Assembly: GCF_019050325.1 (NCBI RefSeq)
Contig: NZ_VOMB01000023.1
Location: forward strand, 248,001-312,000
Source of the DNA: [Mycobacterium] fortunisiensis
Lineage (GTDB): Bacteria > Actinomycetota > Actinomycetes > Mycobacteriales > Mycobacteriaceae
Reading direction: 5' to 3'
Length of the DNA: 64,000 bases
Part shown: positions 16,708 through 24,517 of the stretch, piece by piece
Layout of the letters: every line of letters begins with the position of its first letter
Position numbering within the stretch: the first letter of the stretch is position 1
Notes under the pieces: generated by a model
What the model was told of the DNA's origin: nothing
The model's input: the letters and a program-made list of their open reading frames with translations, nothing else
Database searches by the model: none
Position numbers and translations under genes: made by a program

Positions 16708-17471
16708 CCACCACCGTCGAGCAATCCACAACCGGCATCACCGCCGCCGAGCGGCTGCGGCTGCTGGTCCAGCCCGTCCTCGTACTCATCGTCGGTGCGG
16801 CCGTGGTGTTCTGGGCGTTCAACCGGGATCTGACCGCAACGCAGAACGAGAACATCAACGCCGGAAACGTCATGACGTTGATTTGGCAGCACCTGCTGAT
16901 CACCTTCGCGGTGACCGTCATCGTGCTGGCGGTCGGTGTTCCGCTCGGCGTGCTGGTCACCCGGCCCGGGGTGAAACTCTTGCGGCCGTTGATCGTCGGG
17001 ATCGCCAACATCGGGCAGGCCGCACCAGCGATCGGCTTGCTGGTGCTGTTGTTCCTGTGGACGGCCCGGACCGGATTCTGGATCGGCGTGCTGCCGATCG
17101 CGCTGTATTCGCTGCTGCCGGTATTGGCCAGCACGATCCTCGGGCTCGACCAGGTGGACAAGTCACTGATCGACGCCGGCCACGGATTGGGCATGTCACG
17201 GCGCGCGCTGCTGCTGCGCGTCGAGCTGCCGCTCGCCGTCCCGTTCATCCTCGCCGGGTTGCGCACGTCGCTGGTGCTCGCGGTCGGCACCGCGACGTTG
17301 TCGTTCCTGGTCAACGCCGGCGGACTGGGCATCCTGATCGACACCGGTTACAAGTTGCAGGACAACGTGACGCTGATCCTCGGCAGCGTGCTGGCCGTGT
17401 GCCTGGCGCTCCTGGTGGACTGGCTCGGCGGTCTGGCCGAATTTTCCTTGAACCCCAAGGGGCTTCGGTGA
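16704..17471 (+). CDS. Glycine-betaine/choline-type ABC transporter permease, second
   Basis: A 255-aa protein starting at GTG 16704, inside the ATPase stop (GTGA). A hydrophilic N-terminal tail of about 20 residues precedes several transmembrane helices. The EAA loop IDAGHGLGMSRRALLLRVELPL is present. It is longer than the first permease and clearly different, so the channel is a heterodimer as in OpuCB/OpuCD. Its stop and the start of the binding-protein gene share one base. Confidence 0.88.
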   Translation: MTTTVEQSTTGITAAERLRLLVQPVLVLIVGAAVVFWAFNRDLTATQNENINAGNVMTLIWQHLLITFAVTVIVLAVGVPLGVLVTRPGVKLLRPLIVGIANIGQAAPAIGLLVLLFLWTARTGFWIGVLPIALYSLLPVLASTILGLDQVDKSLIDAGHGLGMSRRALLLRVELPLAVPFILAGLRTSLVLAVGTATLSFLVNAGGLGILIDTGYKLQDNVTLILGSVLAVCLALLVDWLGGLAEFSLNPKGLR

Positions 17472-18436
17472 TGCGACGTCCGGTGGCCGCGGTGCTGTGT
17501 GCCCTCGTCCTGGCCGGTTGCGGTCTCGGGTCCGGTGGGACGGTGCCGCTGCAGGTGGGCCCGGGATCGATCACACCGCACCCGGCCCTGGAGGGCGTGA
17601 AGATCACCGTCGGCTCCAAGGAGTACACCGAACAGGTCATCCTCGGCTACATCCTGGAGTTCACCCTGGCTGCGGCCGGCGCCGATGTGCGCGATCTGAG
17701 CGGTATCGTCGGTTCCCGAAGCACAAGGGGGGCACAACTTTCCGGGCAGGTCGACGTGGCCTATGAGTTCACCGGGAACGCCTGGATCAACTACCTGGGA
17801 CATGAGAAACCGATCCCGGACAGTCGTGCCCAGTTCGAGGCGGTGCGGGACGAGGACCTGGCCCGCAACGGCATGGTGTGGCTGGACCCGGCGCCGATGG
17901 ATGACACCTATGCACTGGCGGCGAGCAGGCCGGTGGTGGAAGCCACCGGGGTGCGCACACTCTCGCAGTACGCCGAGTTGGTCAAGACGAATCCGGCGGC
18001 GGCACGGACGTGCGTGGACACCGAGTTCCGGGCCCGCCAGGACGGTTACCCCGGCATGGCGGCCGCCTATGGCTTCGACCCGGCTCGGGCCCAGACCCCC
18101 ATCCTGCAGGTCGGCATCATCTATCAGGCCACCGCGGACGGCACGCAGTGCGATTTCGGCGAGGTGTTCACCACCGACGGCCGGATCTCGGCGCTCGACC
18201 TCGTGGTGCTCACCGACGACAAACAGTTCTTTGCGCACTACAACCCGTCGGTCACCATGAAGCAGGAGTTCTTCGACGCCCATCCGGAGATCGCCGAGGT
18301 GACCGCGCCGGTCACCGCCGCGCTCACCAACGACGTCATCATCGAGCTCAACAAGCAGGTCGACGTCGAGGGCCGCGATCCCAGCGTGGTGGCCCGCGAT
18401 TGGATGGTGGATCGGGGTTTCATCACTGCACGGTGA
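17471..18436 (+). CDS. proX: Glycine-betaine/choline-type substrate-binding lipoprotein (ProX/OpuCC-like)
   Basis: A 321-aa lipoprotein with signal MRRPVAAVLCALVLAGCG and lipobox LAGC. The mature part is an OpuAC domain: ITVGSKEYTEQVILGYILE is the family hallmark, then a VGSRSTRGAQLSGQVDVAYEF segment, a central DDTYALAASRPVVE and C-terminal DVEGRDPSVVARDWMVDRGF. It captures the amine outside the membrane for the operon's importer. It is the last gene of the operon. The mycobacterial proXVWZ cluster has a different gene order, so the symbol is approximate. Confidence 0.87.
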   Translation: MRRPVAAVLCALVLAGCGLGSGGTVPLQVGPGSITPHPALEGVKITVGSKEYTEQVILGYILEFTLAAAGADVRDLSGIVGSRSTRGAQLSGQVDVAYEFTGNAWINYLGHEKPIPDSRAQFEAVRDEDLARNGMVWLDPAPMDDTYALAASRPVVEATGVRTLSQYAELVKTNPAAARTCVDTEFRARQDGYPGMAAAYGFDPARAQTPILQVGIIYQATADGTQCDFGEVFTTDGRISALDLVVLTDDKQFFAHYNPSVTMKQEFFDAHPEIAEVTAPVTAALTNDVIIELNKQVDVEGRDPSVVARDWMVDRGFITAR

Positions 18437-18525
18437 TCCCAGCACACCGATCATTGTTTGCCGCATCCACCAGGACGAACATCTACCTGCATCAACCGCC
18501 CAGAGGCGGGTAGCCCGATAAAGAG

Positions 18526-18551
18526 GTAGTGCACTACTCGTGAACTCGAGT
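18526..18551. promoter_or_regulatory. Overlapping palindromes upstream of the small protein gene at 18620
   Basis: GTAGTGCACTAC (18526-18537) is a perfect 12-bp palindrome, directly followed by ACTCG-N6-CGAGT (18536-18551). A further small hairpin, GAGGC/GCCTC (18577-18581 with 18597-18601), precedes the ribosome-binding site. They may be an operator plus a leader hairpin; the regulator is unknown. Confidence 0.35.
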
Positions 18552-18619
18552 GGCAGTCGCCGTAACTTTCCCTCAAGAGGCACCAGCGGTCGCGGAGCCT
18601 CGACCAGAGGAAGTTCGAA

Positions 18620-18958
18620 ATGATCAAAATGACAAAGACTTCGGGCCCGACTTCCGGCGCAACTTTGGGGGCAAGTTCGGTGCCCGCCGCCGCCAAACTG
18701 GAAACCCGTCAACAGACCGCCCGCTGCGACGGCCACGCACCGGTCCTCATCACCGAGAACGAGGTGCGGTTCGGCACCGCCGCCGTGGTGCGCCCGCCCG
18801 CCCGCCGAAACGTCGTCACCCTGGTCACCGGAGCGATGACAGCTGTTGCGGCACAGTGGCGTACCCGCACCGAGCGGCGCTCGGTCCGCCCACACTATCC
18901 GTCCCGGCTGAGCTACCTCGAAGACAGCTTGATGGCCCGGGAGATGGACCGGCTCTGA
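18620..18958 (+). CDS. Small conserved-looking protein, unknown
   Basis: A 112-aa protein starting at ATG 18620, six bases after AGAGGAAG. The first 35 residues are Ser/Thr/Gly/Ala-rich. The middle (HAPVLITENEVRFGTAAVVRP) and the Arg-rich end (RTRTERRSVRPHYPSRLSYLEDSLMAREMDRL) look ordered. LEDSLMAREMDRL resembles the tails of small mycobacterial hypothetical proteins, from memory only. There is no signal peptide and there are no catalytic motifs. It stands alone behind a palindrome-rich promoter and converges on the dioxygenase gene, with stops 1 bp apart. Confidence 0.7.
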   Translation: MIKMTKTSGPTSGATLGASSVPAAAKLETRQQTARCDGHAPVLITENEVRFGTAAVVRPPARRNVVTLVTGAMTAVAAQWRTRTERRSVRPHYPSRLSYLEDSLMAREMDRL

Positions 18959-18959
18959 A

Positions 18960-19877
18960 TCAGCCGGCCAACGCGACCGGGGCCACCACGTCGGAGTAGA
19001 GCGAGGCGTCACCGGCGATCGACCGGCTGCGCCGGCCGTACACGTCCACCGGTACATCGCCGGCCAGCGTGATCCGGCTCAGCCGGCGGAACTGGTCGTC
19101 GTAGTCGGACACCGCGTAGTGCTGTGTGGCCCGGTTGTCCCAGATCGCCAGGTCACCCGGCTCCCAGTTCCACCGAATGGTGTTTTCCAGCTTGATGACC
19201 CGGTTCTGCAGCAGCTGGAACAGGGCGGCCGACTCGGCGACACCGAGCCCGACGAACTGTTTGATGAAGTGACCGAGGAGCAACACCCGCTTGCCGGTCT
19301 CGGGATGGACCCGCACCACCGGGTGTTCGGTCTCGTAGTACTCGGACACGAACTCTTCGCGGTATTGCCGTTGGCCGTCGGCCAGATCGTCGTGACGCCC
19401 GTCGTAATCGGTCGCGTAGTCGTACTGGTTGGTGTGCACCGCCCAGAGGTTCTCGGTCAGCGCACGCAGCGACTCGGGCAGGTTGTCGTAGGCCACCTCG
19501 GTCGACGCCCAGGTGGTGGTGCCACCGTAGCTGGGCAGGGTGACTGCCCGCAGCAGCGATGCCTTGGGGATGCGGTCGACGAACGTCACATCGGTGTGCC
19601 AACTATTGGCCTTGTCATACCGGGAGTCGATCGGCAGGATGCGATCGCCGCGCGAGGTGACGGTCGGATGCGCGCCCGTCGGCGTCCCCAGCAGGCTCGC
19701 GAACGCCAACTGGCCGTCGTCGAGGTGGTGCTGCCCGCGGAAGAAGATGACCTTGTGTTCGAGCAGGGCATCGTTGATCGCGGAGACTGTGGCCGCGTCG
19801 AGGCTGCCGCTGACGTCGATTCCATCGATTCGGGCCCCGATGTGGGCACCGAGCTTCACTACACGCAGAGTGGACAC
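18960..19877 (-). CDS. TauD/TfdA-family Fe(II)/2-oxoglutarate dioxygenase (Rv3406 alkylsulfatase-like)
   Basis: About 305 aa from GTG 19877 (VSTLRVVKLGAHIGARIDG), the start that matches the family N-terminus. The iron ligands are visible as WHTDVTF (His94, Asp96) and the C-terminal His in NRATQHYAV near 250, with a following Arg for 2-oxoglutarate. ASLLRAVTLPSYGGTT, TENLWAVHTNQYDY and ENTIRWNWEPGDLAIWDNRATQH closely follow M. tuberculosis Rv3406, which cleaves alkyl sulfate esters oxidatively. The expected role is to release sulfate from organosulfur compounds. No sulfur-transport gene is adjacent. Confidence 0.87.
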   Translation of the reverse strand: MSTLRVVKLGAHIGARIDGIDVSGSLDAATVSAINDALLEHKVIFFRGQHHLDDGQLAFASLLGTPTGAHPTVTSRGDRILPIDSRYDKANSWHTDVTFVDRIPKASLLRAVTLPSYGGTTTWASTEVAYDNLPESLRALTENLWAVHTNQYDYATDYDGRHDDLADGQRQYREEFVSEYYETEHPVVRVHPETGKRVLLLGHFIKQFVGLGVAESAALFQLLQNRVIKLENTIRWNWEPGDLAIWDNRATQHYAVSDYDDQFRRLSRITLAGDVPVDVYGRRSRSIAGDASLYSDVVAPVALAG

Positions 19878-19949
19878 CCCGCCACCGTCGGCGATTCGGT
19901 GCCTGAGCACCACCTTTGCACTCAGCGCGAGCGCAAAGGCGGGTACGGG

Positions 19950-20252
19950 TCAGTCGATCCGGATGACGTAGGTGCCATCCTCGTCGCGCTCGATCTGCCC
20001 GTCGAGGGCATTGATCCACACCGGGGTGTCGCGCCGCGAGCCCAGGAAGGCGCTCTGCACGGCGCCACCGGGCTGCAGGTCGACATTCCACTCGTCGTCC
20101 TGGGCGACGATGGTCAGGACCTCCTCACCGTCGGCGCGGCGGATCGAGATCACCTGACCATTGGAGTCCAGGTCCTCCAGCTCGGAGTCGTAGTCCTCGA
20201 GCTCAGCTTCGTCGAACAGTTCGGCGTCCGGGTCCCTGACATCGTCATGCAC
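19950..20252 (-). CDS. Small acidic protein, unknown
   Basis: A 100-aa protein, strongly acidic over the first 35 residues (DPDAELFDEAELEDYDSELEDLD). It is followed by a compact part rich in beta strand (GQVISIRRADGEEVLTIVAQDDEWNVDL, DTPVWINALDGQIERDEDGTYVIRI). There is no signal peptide, membrane helix or Cys. It sits alone between the dioxygenase gene and the divergent DUF4193 gene. I do not recognise the family; the coding call rests on codon usage and protein-like composition. Confidence 0.7.
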   Translation of the reverse strand: MHDDVRDPDAELFDEAELEDYDSELEDLDSNGQVISIRRADGEEVLTIVAQDDEWNVDLQPGGAVQSAFLGSRRDTPVWINALDGQIERDEDGTYVIRID

Positions 20253-20409
20253 GGGAGAAGACTGTACCCAGAATCACGTCTTCCGATGAAGACCATCGCG
20301 CCTCCAGACGCTAACGTGCATCCGACGTTTACAGGCCGTTCGCCCGGGGAACAAGAATTCCCGCTGCGGCGTTGGCCAAGCATTGGTCTTGATAGAGGAG
20401 GGATCATCT

Positions 20410-20706
20410 ATGGCTACCGATTACGACGCTCCGCGCGTCAAGGAGACGGACGAGGTAGGCGACGAGTCGCTGGAAGAGCTGGCCACACAGCGGAGGGCAG
20501 CGGCCAACACCGCGGTCATCGACGAGGACGAGGTGGTCGATTCGTTCGACCTGCCCGACGCCGACCTCTCCGGTGAGGAGCTGAGCGTGCGGGTCGTGCC
20601 CAAGCAGGCCGACGAGTTCACCTGCTCGAGCTGCTTCCTGGTGCAGCACCGCAACCGGCTGGCGCTGCAGAAGGGCGATCAGCAGCTCTGCGTCGAGTGC
20701 GTGTAG
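20410..20706 (+). CDS. DUF4193 zinc-ribbon-like protein
   Basis: A 98-aa protein with start ATG 20410 preceded by GAGGAGGG. The N-terminal two thirds are acidic (RVKETDEVGDESLEELATQR, DEDEVVDSFDLPDADLSGEEL). The C-terminal part has two CxxC knuckles (CSSC and, 18 residues later, CVEC at the very end), a likely zinc site. This matches the actinobacterial DUF4193 family (M. tuberculosis Rv2699c). The function is unknown; a nucleic-acid or RNA-polymerase contact would be speculation. Confidence 0.88.
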   Translation: MATDYDAPRVKETDEVGDESLEELATQRRAAANTAVIDEDEVVDSFDLPDADLSGEELSVRVVPKQADEFTCSSCFLVQHRNRLALQKGDQQLCVECV

Positions 20707-20849
20707 CACTCGGCCAGTGCCGCAGCGGGACCGGTGGCTCGCGGCTGCCACCGGTCACGGTTTGACCGCCGATCCACGCGAATCGCACCCGTGGCGGCGC
20801 ACAATTTCTATTCTCGAATCTGCAGACCGACACGACGTTGGGGGTGCAG

Positions 20850-22223
20850 ATGCCCGAGGGTGCGATGGCCAAAACCAGGCACGAGGCTCGATTCGACAAG
20901 CACCGATACCACTTCGACCGGCACACCCCGCAATATCGCGATCAGTTCGAGCCCATAGCGTCGGAGATGCTGGGCTCCTGTCCGCTGGCGTGGACTGACA
21001 CCTATGGCGGCCACTGGGTGGCCGCCGGCAGCAACGAGGTCTTCGAACTGGCCCGTTGCCCACACATCTCGAATGACAACGATGTGGTCGGTGACCGAAA
21101 AGGCTACCGGGGCATCAATATCCCGCGCGCCGAGGTCAGCGCCCAGTTCCGCGGCGGCATGCTGGAGATGGACGATCCCGAGCATCGCGCCTACCGGACC
21201 CCGCTGAACGGCTACCTGTCGCCGGCGGCGGTGGCGCGGTGGAAGCCGGTGATCGATGAGCTGGTCAGGGCCTGCCTGGACGAGAAGATCGAAGGCGGCA
21301 GCATCGATTTCGTCGATGATCTGGCGAACATCGTCCCGGCCGTACTCACGCTGGGACTACTGGGGGTGCCGCTCGACGAGTGGGAGATCTACTGCGAACC
21401 CGCGCACGCGTCGGTATACACGCCCGCGGACTCCCCCGACGCCAAACGGGTTTTCGATCTGTCGGTGGCCTCGGCCGTGCACATGATGGGGCATGTCGCA
21501 GTGATCCGCGAGCAGCCGCGACCAGGGCTGATCGACGCCATGGTGCGGATGCGCATCGACGGGCAGCCCGCACCGGATTCGGAGATCCTGGGCATGCTCA
21601 TGCTGCTGATCGGTGGCGGCTTCGACACCACGACCGCGTTGACCGCCCATGCCCTGGAATGGCTGTCCCAGCATCCCGATCAGCGAGAGCGGTTGAGCCG
21701 CGACCGCGACACCCTGCTCGACTCGGCCACCGAGGAATTCCTGCGTTTCTTCACCCCGGCGCCCGGCGACGGCCGGACCGTGGCCGAGGACATCGAGGTG
21801 GACGGCATACCGCTCAAAGAGGGTGAGCGGCTGTGGTTGTCCTGGGCGATGGCCAACCGCGATCCCCGCGTCTTCGACAACCCCAACGAACTGAGGCTGG
21901 ACCGAACCGGCAACCGTCACTTCAGCTTTGGCCTCGGGGTACACCGTTGCATCGGATCGAATGTGGCACGGATGGTGTTCAAGTCGATGCTGACCGCGGT
22001 GCTCGATCGGATACCGGATTACCACTGCGATCCGGCCGGTGCCGTGCACTACCAAACCATCGGGGTGATCCAGGGCATGCAGCATCTGCCGGCGACATTC
22101 ACGCCCGGTCGCCGCACCGGTCCGGGGTTCGGGGATACCTTGAAGAAGCTGCAACGGATCTGCGATGACCAGCAGTTGGCCGCTCCGATCACGGTCCACC
22201 GGGCCACGGCCGTCATCGATTGA
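20850..22223 (+). CDS. Cytochrome P450
   Basis: About 457 aa. The I-helix oxygen-activating motif is GGGFDTTTAL, the K-helix ExxR is EEFLRF, and the haem loop is FSFGLGVHRCIGSNVAR with the thiolate Cys. It is a soluble class I bacterial P450 without a membrane anchor. The start is taken at ATG 20850 behind GGGGG; ATG 20865 and TTG 20838 are possible. Neither ferredoxin nor reductase is next to it. A small secreted protein gene follows after 28 bp and may be co-transcribed. The CYP family and substrate were not identified. Confidence 0.9.
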   Translation: MPEGAMAKTRHEARFDKHRYHFDRHTPQYRDQFEPIASEMLGSCPLAWTDTYGGHWVAAGSNEVFELARCPHISNDNDVVGDRKGYRGINIPRAEVSAQFRGGMLEMDDPEHRAYRTPLNGYLSPAAVARWKPVIDELVRACLDEKIEGGSIDFVDDLANIVPAVLTLGLLGVPLDEWEIYCEPAHASVYTPADSPDAKRVFDLSVASAVHMMGHVAVIREQPRPGLIDAMVRMRIDGQPAPDSEILGMLMLLIGGGFDTTTALTAHALEWLSQHPDQRERLSRDRDTLLDSATEEFLRFFTPAPGDGRTVAEDIEVDGIPLKEGERLWLSWAMANRDPRVFDNPNELRLDRTGNRHFSFGLGVHRCIGSNVARMVFKSMLTAVLDRIPDYHCDPAGAVHYQTIGVIQGMQHLPATFTPGRRTGPGFGDTLKKLQRICDDQQLAAPITVHRATAVID

Positions 22224-22251
22224 CCGTACGACGGAGGAAAGCGGGTAGGAG

Positions 22252-22596
22252 ATGGCAACGCTGCGCAAGACTGGACGTCTGATCGTCACGGCCTGCTGTG
22301 CGGCCGCGGTTGCGGCGACGATGGTTTCGGGGGCCGTTTCGGGTTGGCCGGCGCCCGGCGCCACGCTCGCGACCTGTCCGTCGGGTGAGGACAGCGACAC
22401 CTACACCGGAAGTTGCGTCCCGTATCTGGTGCCCAATTCACCGAGCGGCGCCAGCCTGTGTCCGCCCGGGGTGAGCGGCTCCGAGTGCGGTTCGGCGCAG
22501 CCCCCAGCCGGGCCGCTGCAGCGGCCACCGCTGGCCCCGCTCGCACCCACCGGCCCTGAGCAGCAACTTCAGGACGTCAGCACCCCGGACTTCTGA
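22252..22596 (+). CDS. Small secreted Cys/Pro-rich protein, unknown
   Basis: A 114-aa protein with start ATG 22252 after TAGGAG. Residues 1-30 form a signal peptide (LIVTACCAAAVAATMVSGAVSG). The mature part has four Cys (LATCPSGE, GSCVPYLV, SLCPPGV, SECGSAQ) in a Ser/Gly/Pro context, followed by a proline-rich tail (PPAGPLQRPPLAPLAPTGPEQQ). Two disulfides are plausible. It lies just after the P450 gene and ends 11 bp before the convergent cutinase gene. No family was recognised. Confidence 0.78.
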   Translation: MATLRKTGRLIVTACCAAAVAATMVSGAVSGWPAPGATLATCPSGEDSDTYTGSCVPYLVPNSPSGASLCPPGVSGSECGSAQPPAGPLQRPPLAPLAPTGPEQQLQDVSTPDF

Positions 22597-22606
22597 TCCG
22601 CGGACC

Positions 22607-23236
22607 TCAGAGTCGGCCGGCGACGAAATCGGCTGCCTGCGCAACCTTTCCGGACTGCACGTAGGACACGTGGGCGCCCATGTCCCAGCCGCCTTCCCAG
22701 CAGATCGGATCGCCCTGGTTGCACTGGTCGATGGAGTCGGCGGCGTACGCCGGCGCCAGCGTCGGCAGTGACCTCCCGGCGAGCAAGCCGGAGAACCCGG
22801 TGCGCGGCGCGCCGAACAGGGCGCTGGCCGCCACATGCTGGGCGGTCTGCGGCGACGCCTCGTTGGTGGCCAGCTCGATGACCGCCGCGCCCTGTGAATA
22901 GCCACCGAGCACCATCTCGGTGTCCGGGCAGCCGGCCGCGATGGACTCGATGAGCGACCGGGCCGCGTCGGTGCCGGCCGGGGTGCTGGTGTTGAAGTCG
23001 TTGGTGGCCGGATAGTCGACGGCCGCTGCGTCGACCGTGCGCGGCGCCACCCGCGCCCGCAGATCGTCGACGAACGGGCCGCCGACACTGCCCAGGCCGG
23101 GCGGCTCGTTGGTGCCGCGGGCGAACACCACCTCGACATCGGGACACGGCGCGGCGGCCGCCGGTGCGGCGGTAACCATCGGTACGGCAGCGGCCAGAGC
23201 GGCAAGAACCAAGAGCATGGCGGGCTTGGTGGTCAT
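22607..23236 (-). CDS. Cutinase-family secreted serine esterase
   Basis: A 209-aa protein starting at ATG 23236 with a signal peptide of about 29 residues ending AAPAAAAP. The fold is cutinase-like: VVFARGTNEPPGLGSVG carries the oxyanion part, GGYSQGAAV holds the nucleophile Ser114, and the C-terminal CNQGDPICWEGGW...GAHVSYV has the catalytic Asp and His. Paired Cys are present (start of mature protein with AGC, and QC with IC). Mycobacterial cutinase-like proteins (Culp) hydrolyse lipid esters at or outside the cell envelope. It is one of four exported or lipid-active proteins clustered from 22.2 to 26.4 kb. Confidence 0.9.
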   Translation of the reverse strand: MTTKPAMLLVLAALAAAVPMVTAAPAAAAPCPDVEVVFARGTNEPPGLGSVGGPFVDDLRARVAPRTVDAAAVDYPATNDFNTSTPAGTDAARSLIESIAAGCPDTEMVLGGYSQGAAVIELATNEASPQTAQHVAASALFGAPRTGFSGLLAGRSLPTLAPAYAADSIDQCNQGDPICWEGGWDMGAHVSYVQSGKVAQAADFVAGRL

Positions 23237-23282
23237 ACCGACCGATGGTAGGACTTCCCCATCCAGCGGCGCGGCCAACTTC

Positions 23283-23573
23283 TCAGCGCGTCACGCTCGG
23301 GTCGTCGGCAGCCACCAGACCGGCGCTGCGGGCGTTCACCACCAGGTGTTCCCAGCTCGTGGCCACGGCGGCGATCACGGTGATGGCCGTCAGAAAACCT
23401 GCGAACGATGCCGCTGCGCCCGACCAGCCCGCGCCCACGCCATTGGCCCCGAGGTCAACGGCGCCGAGCAGGAGGGCGACAAAGGCTCCGGCGAGTGCGA
23501 GCCGGGCCGTCAGCGCACTTCGCCACCATTGCACCCGGCGCGTCGATGGGTTGGGCGTGGTCATGTCTTCCAC
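23283..23573 (-). CDS. Small membrane protein with two transmembrane helices
   Basis: 96 aa from GTG 23573, or 93 aa from ATG 23564. The helices are at about 23-45 (LTARLALAGAFVALLLGAV) and 55-73 (AAASFAGFLTAITVIAAVAT). The termini are short and polar, both probably cytoplasmic. It lies 46 bp upstream of the cutinase gene on the same strand and may be co-transcribed with it. No family was recognised. Confidence 0.6.
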   Translation of the reverse strand: MEDMTTPNPSTRRVQWWRSALTARLALAGAFVALLLGAVDLGANGVGAGWSGAAASFAGFLTAITVIAAVATSWEHLVVNARSAGLVAADDPSVTR

Positions 23574-23674
23574 TGTCCTGACCGCGGCTGAGGAGTCTCG
23601 AAGCGTTCGTTATGGAAATGCTGTCAACTGGACCTACCGCCTGTGGCACCTCGGAAAAGCTAAGGTGGTCGGCT

Positions 23675-24514
23675 ATGGCCAACTTGGATCGTCGCAAGAT
23701 GATGATGTTGTCGGGTCTCGGGGCGCTCGCCGCCGCAATTCCGGCGCCGCAAGCCGGCGCGGTCCCGGCCAAGCCCCAGAGCCCCCGCGTACCGGCACCG
23801 TCTGCCCCACAGGCCGCCGTGAACTATGTGTTCACCGACGAGTTCGACGGGCCCGCGGGTTCGGCGCCGAACGCGTCGAAGTGGACCATCGCCAAGGCGC
23901 GCGAAGTCATCAAGGACCCCACCTACTGGGAAGAGCCCGGCCGCATCGGGCAGTACCGCAACGACCGCAAGAACGTCTACCTCGACGGCAAGTCCAATCT
24001 CGTCATCCGCGCAGCCAAGGACGGCGACACGTACTACAGCGCCAAGCTGGCCAGTGTGTGGGAGGGCGGCGCCGGCCACACCTGGGAGGCGCGGATCAAG
24101 TTCAACTGCCTGACGCCGGGGGCCTGGCCGGCGTTCTGGCTGGGCAACCAGGGTGAGGGCGAACTCGACATCATCGAGTGGTACGGCAACGGCAAATGGC
24201 CGTCGGCGACTACCGTGCACGCCAAGTCCAACGGCGGCGAATGGGAGACCCACAACGTCGCGGTGGACAACGCCTGGCACACGTGGCGCACCCACTGGGA
24301 CACCGACAAGGTGCAGTTCTGGCAGGACTACACCGAGGGTGCCAAGCCCTACTTCGAGGTCACCGCGAGTCAGTTGCCGGATTGGCCGTTCAGCCAGCCG
24401 GGCTACACCATGTTCGTGGTGTTGAACCTGGCGGTCGCGGGGTCCGGTGGCGAGGATCCCAGCGGGGGCACCTACCCGGCCGACATGCTCGTGGACTGGG
24501 TGCGCGTCTGGTAG
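23675..24514 (+). CDS. Secreted glycoside hydrolase family 16 (Rv0315-like beta-1,3-glucanase)
   Basis: A 279-aa protein. The N-terminus MANLDRRKMMMLSGLGALAA looks like a twin-arginine (Tat) signal, followed by a Pro/Ala linker and the GH16 domain from about 50. The catalytic motif GELDIIEWYGNG gives nucleophile Glu163, Asp165 and acid/base Glu168. WEARIKFNCLTPGAWPAFWL and the closing MLVDWVRVW match M. tuberculosis Rv0315 closely. The likely reaction is hydrolysis of beta-1,3-glucans or related polysaccharides outside the cell. Its stop is 3 bp from the convergent hydrolase gene. Confidence 0.9.
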   Translation: MANLDRRKMMMLSGLGALAAAIPAPQAGAVPAKPQSPRVPAPSAPQAAVNYVFTDEFDGPAGSAPNASKWTIAKAREVIKDPTYWEEPGRIGQYRNDRKNVYLDGKSNLVIRAAKDGDTYYSAKLASVWEGGAGHTWEARIKFNCLTPGAWPAFWLGNQGEGELDIIEWYGNGKWPSATTVHAKSNGGEWETHNVAVDNAWHTWRTHWDTDKVQFWQDYTEGAKPYFEVTASQLPDWPFSQPGYTMFVVLNLAVAGSGGEDPSGGTYPADMLVDWVRVW

Positions 24515-24517
24515 GCG

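Noticed and set aside
18541..18619. Riboswitch in the leader of the small protein gene
   Set aside because: Only short hairpins are visible; none of the conserved cores of SAM, cobalamin, glycine or c-di-AMP riboswitches could be found by eye.
17348..19057. 569-codon reverse reading frame across the binding-protein gene
   Set aside because: It is antisense to the OpuCC-like lipoprotein and the small protein gene; no protein family features.
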